NCBI GenBank assembly: GCA_017407725.1
Contig: JAFQWB010000125.1
Location: 1-9,430, forward strand
Source of the DNA: Clostridia bacterium
GTDB lineage: Bacteria > Bacillota_A > Clostridia > Oscillospirales > CAG-272
Length of the DNA: 9,430 nt
Direction: 5' to 3'
Both the position numbers and the translations under genes were made by a program. The notes under the pieces were generated by a model that searched no databases, was not told where the DNA came from, and saw nothing but the letters and a program-made list of their open reading frames with translations. Shown piece after piece: positions 7,271-9,430 of the stretch (its first letter is position 1; each line of letters opens with the position of its first letter).

Positions 7271-8554
7271 TTATTCCACTAATTTTCCACCAATAACACG
7301 GAGCATTATCTTACCGCCGAGAGTCATTCCTATGCAGGGCGTATTCTTGGCCTTGCTCTTAAGCGCATTCTCGCTAACCGTAGTTTTTCCCTCAAGCGAG
7401 AGCAAGAGAAGATTCGCGATCTCTCCCTCTTTTATCTCGTTTGATCTTCCCACAAACGAGGACGGAAAATCCGAAAAAAGTGAGCACAGCCTGAATATAT
7501 CTACGTACCCCGCAGAAAGAAGCGCGCTCACGGCAAGAGAGAATGCTATATCAAGTGAAACCGCACCGAATGCCGCATCAGAGACGGGCAGACTCTTTTC
7601 TGCGGGGGCGCAGGGTGTATGATTTGATACAATGGCATCGACCGTTCCGTCAGAAATAGCCTCAATAACGGCAAGTCTGTCATCCTCGCTCGAAAGCGGC
7701 GGATCTGTTTTGGCATTCTGTCCGTAGAAAATAACGTCGTTATCTATCATAAAGAAATGGTAAGGACTTACGCTGCAGCTGATATTCGATCCCTCAGCCT
7801 TTGCCCTTCTGACCATCTCAAAGGACTCTCTTTTTGAAAGCAGAGCTACGTGCACGGGGCATCCCGTTTCCCTTGCGAGAACGAGTATTTTTGCAAGTGC
7901 AAGAGTCTCTGCGCATCTCGGTATCGGCTCTGCCTTAAGCATATTTGATGCGCGTCCGGGCGAGAGCGCGCCCTTTTTATACATTTCGCTTTCTTTACAT
8001 CTTACGATAAGCGGATATCCTGCGCTTTTGCATTTTAACATAGCATCGTAAAGCTCATACGTGCTGTCATCGCCCTCGCTTACAAAAACAGAAGCCCCTT
8101 CTGCAAAAAGCGCAGGCATAGAGATCGGCTCACGCCTTTCTCCTCTTTCGCCCGTAATGGGGGCGGCACAGAGCACCTCGCTTACACATCTTGACGAGTG
8201 TGCCTTAATATGTCTTACGACCGCACTCTCTGAGGTTCCCTTCGGAACGTCGGGAATGACCACCATCTGAGCGTATCCGCCCTCAAGAGCCGCCTCTGCA
8301 CTTTTTGAAATGGTATCTCTGTACGCGTATGCAGGCTCACCCGTTCTTGCATACAGGTCTGTAAAAGCAGGGACTACAAGATGCCCCATGGCGTTTATGA
8401 CCTTTGCATTCATTGTGCGTGTGAGTGTGATCTCTTTATCTGTTTTTTCTATCCTTCCGCTATTAAGATCGATAAGAATATCCGAATCCTCAAAGGTCTT
8501 TTCCCTGCTTCTTACGATTCTTGCGTTTTTTATAAGAAGGTGAGTGAGACTCAT
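7271..8554 (-). CDS. Dihydroorotase homologue of the amidohydrolase superfamily, catalytic metal ligands lost (probable pseudoenzyme)
   Basis: The 427 residues span a complete type I dihydroorotase fold, about the normal length (~425). Family landmarks are recognisable but altered. The metal motif normally DLHVHLREPG reads DLYARTGEPA (66-75), so both histidines are Y68 and R70 and the substrate arginine is G72. MPNT becomes IPDV (100-103), FSDDG becomes FVSEG (157-161), HAED becomes RCKE (185-188), CHVST becomes ALLSK (237-241), and DHAPH becomes NHTPC (311-315). Retained are VSPYH (262-266) and PPL (285-287). Every expected metal ligand appears replaced, so conversion of carbamoyl aspartate to dihydroorotate is unlikely. 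Known inactive homologues such as Pseudomonas PyrC' have a structural role with aspartate transcarbamoylase, but no pyrB is in the window. Its ATG overlaps the regulator's stop (ATGA), implying translational coupling. The frame is open throughout, so it is a conserved protein rather than a decayed gene. Confidence 0.88.
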   Translation of the reverse strand: MSLTHLLIKNARIVRSREKTFEDSDILIDLNSGRIEKTDKEITLTRTMNAKVINAMGHLVVPAFTDLYARTGEPAYAYRDTISKSAEAALEGGYAQMVVIPDVPKGTSESAVVRHIKAHSSRCVSEVLCAAPITGERGERREPISMPALFAEGASVFVSEGDDSTYELYDAMLKCKSAGYPLIVRCKESEMYKKGALSPGRASNMLKAEPIPRCAETLALAKILVLARETGCPVHVALLSKRESFEMVRRAKAEGSNISCSVSPYHFFMIDNDVIFYGQNAKTDPPLSSEDDRLAVIEAISDGTVDAIVSNHTPCAPAEKSLPVSDAAFGAVSLDIAFSLAVSALLSAGYVDIFRLCSLFSDFPSSFVGRSNEIKEGEIANLLLLSLEGKTTVSENALKSKAKNTPCIGMTLGGKIMLRVIGGKLVE

Positions 8555-9144
8555 TTTAAGTCACCCGAGCCTGCAAGCATATATCCGATTCCTCTCACCG
8601 TAACGATAAATCTCTTACCGAATCTGAAATCTATCTTCTTTCTGATATAATTTATGTATACAACAAGAGAATTTCCCTTTTCGTCGCCGCCCCACACGCG
8701 TCTTGTTATCTCCTCCGCGCTTACAGCCGTTCCTCTTTTTTCAAGAAGAATTTCAAATATTGAATATTCGATCTCTGACAGAGGTATTACCGATTTGTTA
8801 TATATAAGCGCGCCCGGAACAAGTGTGAAATCCTCGCTATCGGTTTCCTCTGCAGAAAGTCTGCTTCTGACCTGCCTTACAAAGGCATCCATCTCAAAGG
8901 GTCTTACGAAGGTTGGCTCAAGTGTAGCGTCTGTTGAAAAGGTTATATCTGCGCCCGACGATGCCTTGGCACTGTCGAGATCGACGATCGAAAAGCATCT
9001 CTTCTTGGGAAGTGTGCTTACTATCGCCGCCGTGAAGCCCTCTTCCTCAAGAACAAGCTGTATCATTCGTGAAAATCTTCTGTCCTGAGAAACTATATAA
9101 ACGTCGGCGTATGCCGATGTCATAATATCGGGGTTTATTGCCAT
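8551..9144 (-). CDS. OmpR/PhoB-type winged-helix transcriptional regulator with a degenerate, shortened receiver domain
   Basis: A 197-residue DNA-binding protein. The C-terminal half (about 105-193) is a convincing Trans_reg_C winged helix, with PLSEIEYSIFEILLEKRG (121-138), the recognition-helix region SLVVYINYIRKKI (149-161) and the wing TVRGIGYML (182-190). The N-terminal half starts like a receiver (VYIVSQD, 15-21) but has S19-Q20 where the acidic pair should be. A possible phospho-acceptor is D55 in IVDLD, and R81 in VRPF stands where the conserved lysine is expected. D55 to R81 is 26 residues, against about 50 in normal receivers, so alpha-3/beta-4 is largely missing. The start at 9144 has AAAGGGA upstream. 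The longer reading to 9210 would be encoded by the aldolase terminator hairpin. The stop overlaps the dihydroorotase-like ATG. No histidine kinase is nearby; phosphorylation-independent action is inferred. Confidence 0.88.
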   Translation of the reverse strand: MAINPDIMTSAYADVYIVSQDRRFSRMIQLVLEEEGFTAAIVSTLPKKRCFSIVDLDSAKASSGADITFSTDATLEPTFVRPFEMDAFVRQVRSRLSAEETDSEDFTLVPGALIYNKSVIPLSEIEYSIFEILLEKRGTAVSAEEITRRVWGGDEKGNSLVVYINYIRKKIDFRFGKRFIVTVRGIGYMLAGSGDLK

Positions 9145-9178
9145 ACCGTTATCCCTTTCGTGATTTTCTTTATTATTC

Positions 9179-9210
9179 AAAATGGCTGCCGCTGAAACGG
9201 CGGCAGCCAT
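9179..9210 (-). terminator. Rho-independent terminator of the fructose-bisphosphate aldolase gene
   Basis: ATGGCTGCCGC (9182-9192) and GCGGCAGCCAT (9200-9210) form a perfect 11-bp GC-rich stem with a 7-nt loop. On the minus strand it is followed by TTTT and an A/T-rich stretch. It lies 17 bases past the aldolase stop and upstream of the regulator start. The short T-run suggests some readthrough into the regulator operon is possible. Confidence 0.82.
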
Positions 9211-9227
9211 CCTTATTTTCCTGTCTG

Positions 9228-9430
9228 TCAGTTAGCGTTTTCAGATCCGAGAACGTTCTTGATCTTGTGAGCAACCATCTTCTTAACCTCTGCTCTTGCA
9301 ACGGTAAGATAGGTTCTGGGGTCAAATACGTCGGGCTGATCGTGGAATACCTGACGGATTCCTGCAGTCATAGCAAGACGGATATCGGAGTCGATGTTGA
9401 TCTTACATACCGCCATGGAAGCTGCCTTGC
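9228..9430 (-). CDS. fba: Class II fructose-bisphosphate aldolase, C-terminal fragment (5' end off window)
   Basis: The last 66 residues of the protein are present. They include CKINIDSDIRLAM, the C-terminal family signature containing the conserved NIDSD phosphate-binding segment. The tail FDPRTYLTVARAEVKKMV and HKIKNVLGSENAN is typical of the class II (zinc-dependent) aldolases of Firmicutes. By family knowledge the enzyme cleaves fructose-1,6-bisphosphate to glyceraldehyde-3-phosphate and dihydroxyacetone phosphate in glycolysis. An internal ATG at 9416 is not the start, since the frame stays open to the window edge. The catalytic zinc ligands lie outside the window. The gene ends at TGA (9230-9228) and is followed by its own hairpin terminator, so it is probably a separate transcription unit from the regulator. 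Confidence 0.93.
   Translation of the reverse strand, partial: KAASMAVCKINIDSDIRLAMTAGIRQVFHDQPDVFDPRTYLTVARAEVKKMVAHKIKNVLGSENAN

Noticed and set aside
7271..8554. Treating the dihydroorotase-like gene as a decayed pseudogene
   Set aside because: The frame is open over the full family length, motif spacing is preserved and the start is coupled to the upstream gene, so it reads as a functional protein with altered residues.
9145..9210. N-terminal extension of the regulator to an ATG at 9210
   Set aside because: These codons are the aldolase terminator hairpin read as protein (alanine-rich, no Shine-Dalgarno). The ATG at 9144 has AAAGGGA upstream and leads directly into the receiver-like beta strand.

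Overview
The window looks like chromosomal DNA from an anaerobic, low-to-moderate GC Firmicute of the class Clostridia, probably an uncultured gut lineage. Three things point there. The left edge carries NuoE/NuoF-like subunits of the kind found in NAD(P)-linked [FeFe] hydrogenases. The Mrp/NBP35 ATPase has the short cysteine-rich N-terminus and the MnmA the CVICN active site usual in clostridia. The Shine-Dalgarno sequences and sigma-A promoters are also strong. No rRNA, tRNA, CRISPR array, insertion sequence or phage gene is visible.

Layout, left to right. On the minus strand (1-1429) lie the 5' part of a NuoF/HndC-like flavoprotein subunit, running off the left edge, and a complete NuoE/HndA-like [2Fe-2S] subunit in one operon. 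A roughly 320-bp AT-rich divergent promoter region (1430-1760) follows, with a good extended -10 promoter facing each way. On the plus strand are an Mrp/NBP35 Fe-S carrier ATPase, a hairpin terminator, and a 1159-residue secreted lipoprotein ending in a SASA-type (sialate O-acetylesterase / acetylxylan esterase) SGNH hydrolase domain. A bidirectional terminator (6171-6206) separates it from a convergent minus-strand operon. Read 5' to 3', that operon encodes an OmpR-type winged-helix regulator with a shrunken receiver domain (start 9144), a dihydroorotase homologue that has lost its metal ligands (start 8554, ATGA overlap), and the tRNA 2-thiouridylase MnmA (start 7260). At the right edge is the C-terminal end of a class II fructose-bisphosphate aldolase with its own terminator.

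How the genes fit together. The left third concerns iron-sulfur redox chemistry: two Fe-S electron-transfer subunits diverge from an Fe-S carrier ATPase. The lipoprotein is a standalone cell-surface esterase that probably removes acetyl groups from glycans. The three-gene minus-strand operon is the most unusual part. A probably phosphorylation-independent regulator is translationally coupled to a probably non-catalytic dihydroorotase-fold protein, followed by an ordinary housekeeping tRNA-modification gene. No kinase and no other pyrimidine gene is present in the window.
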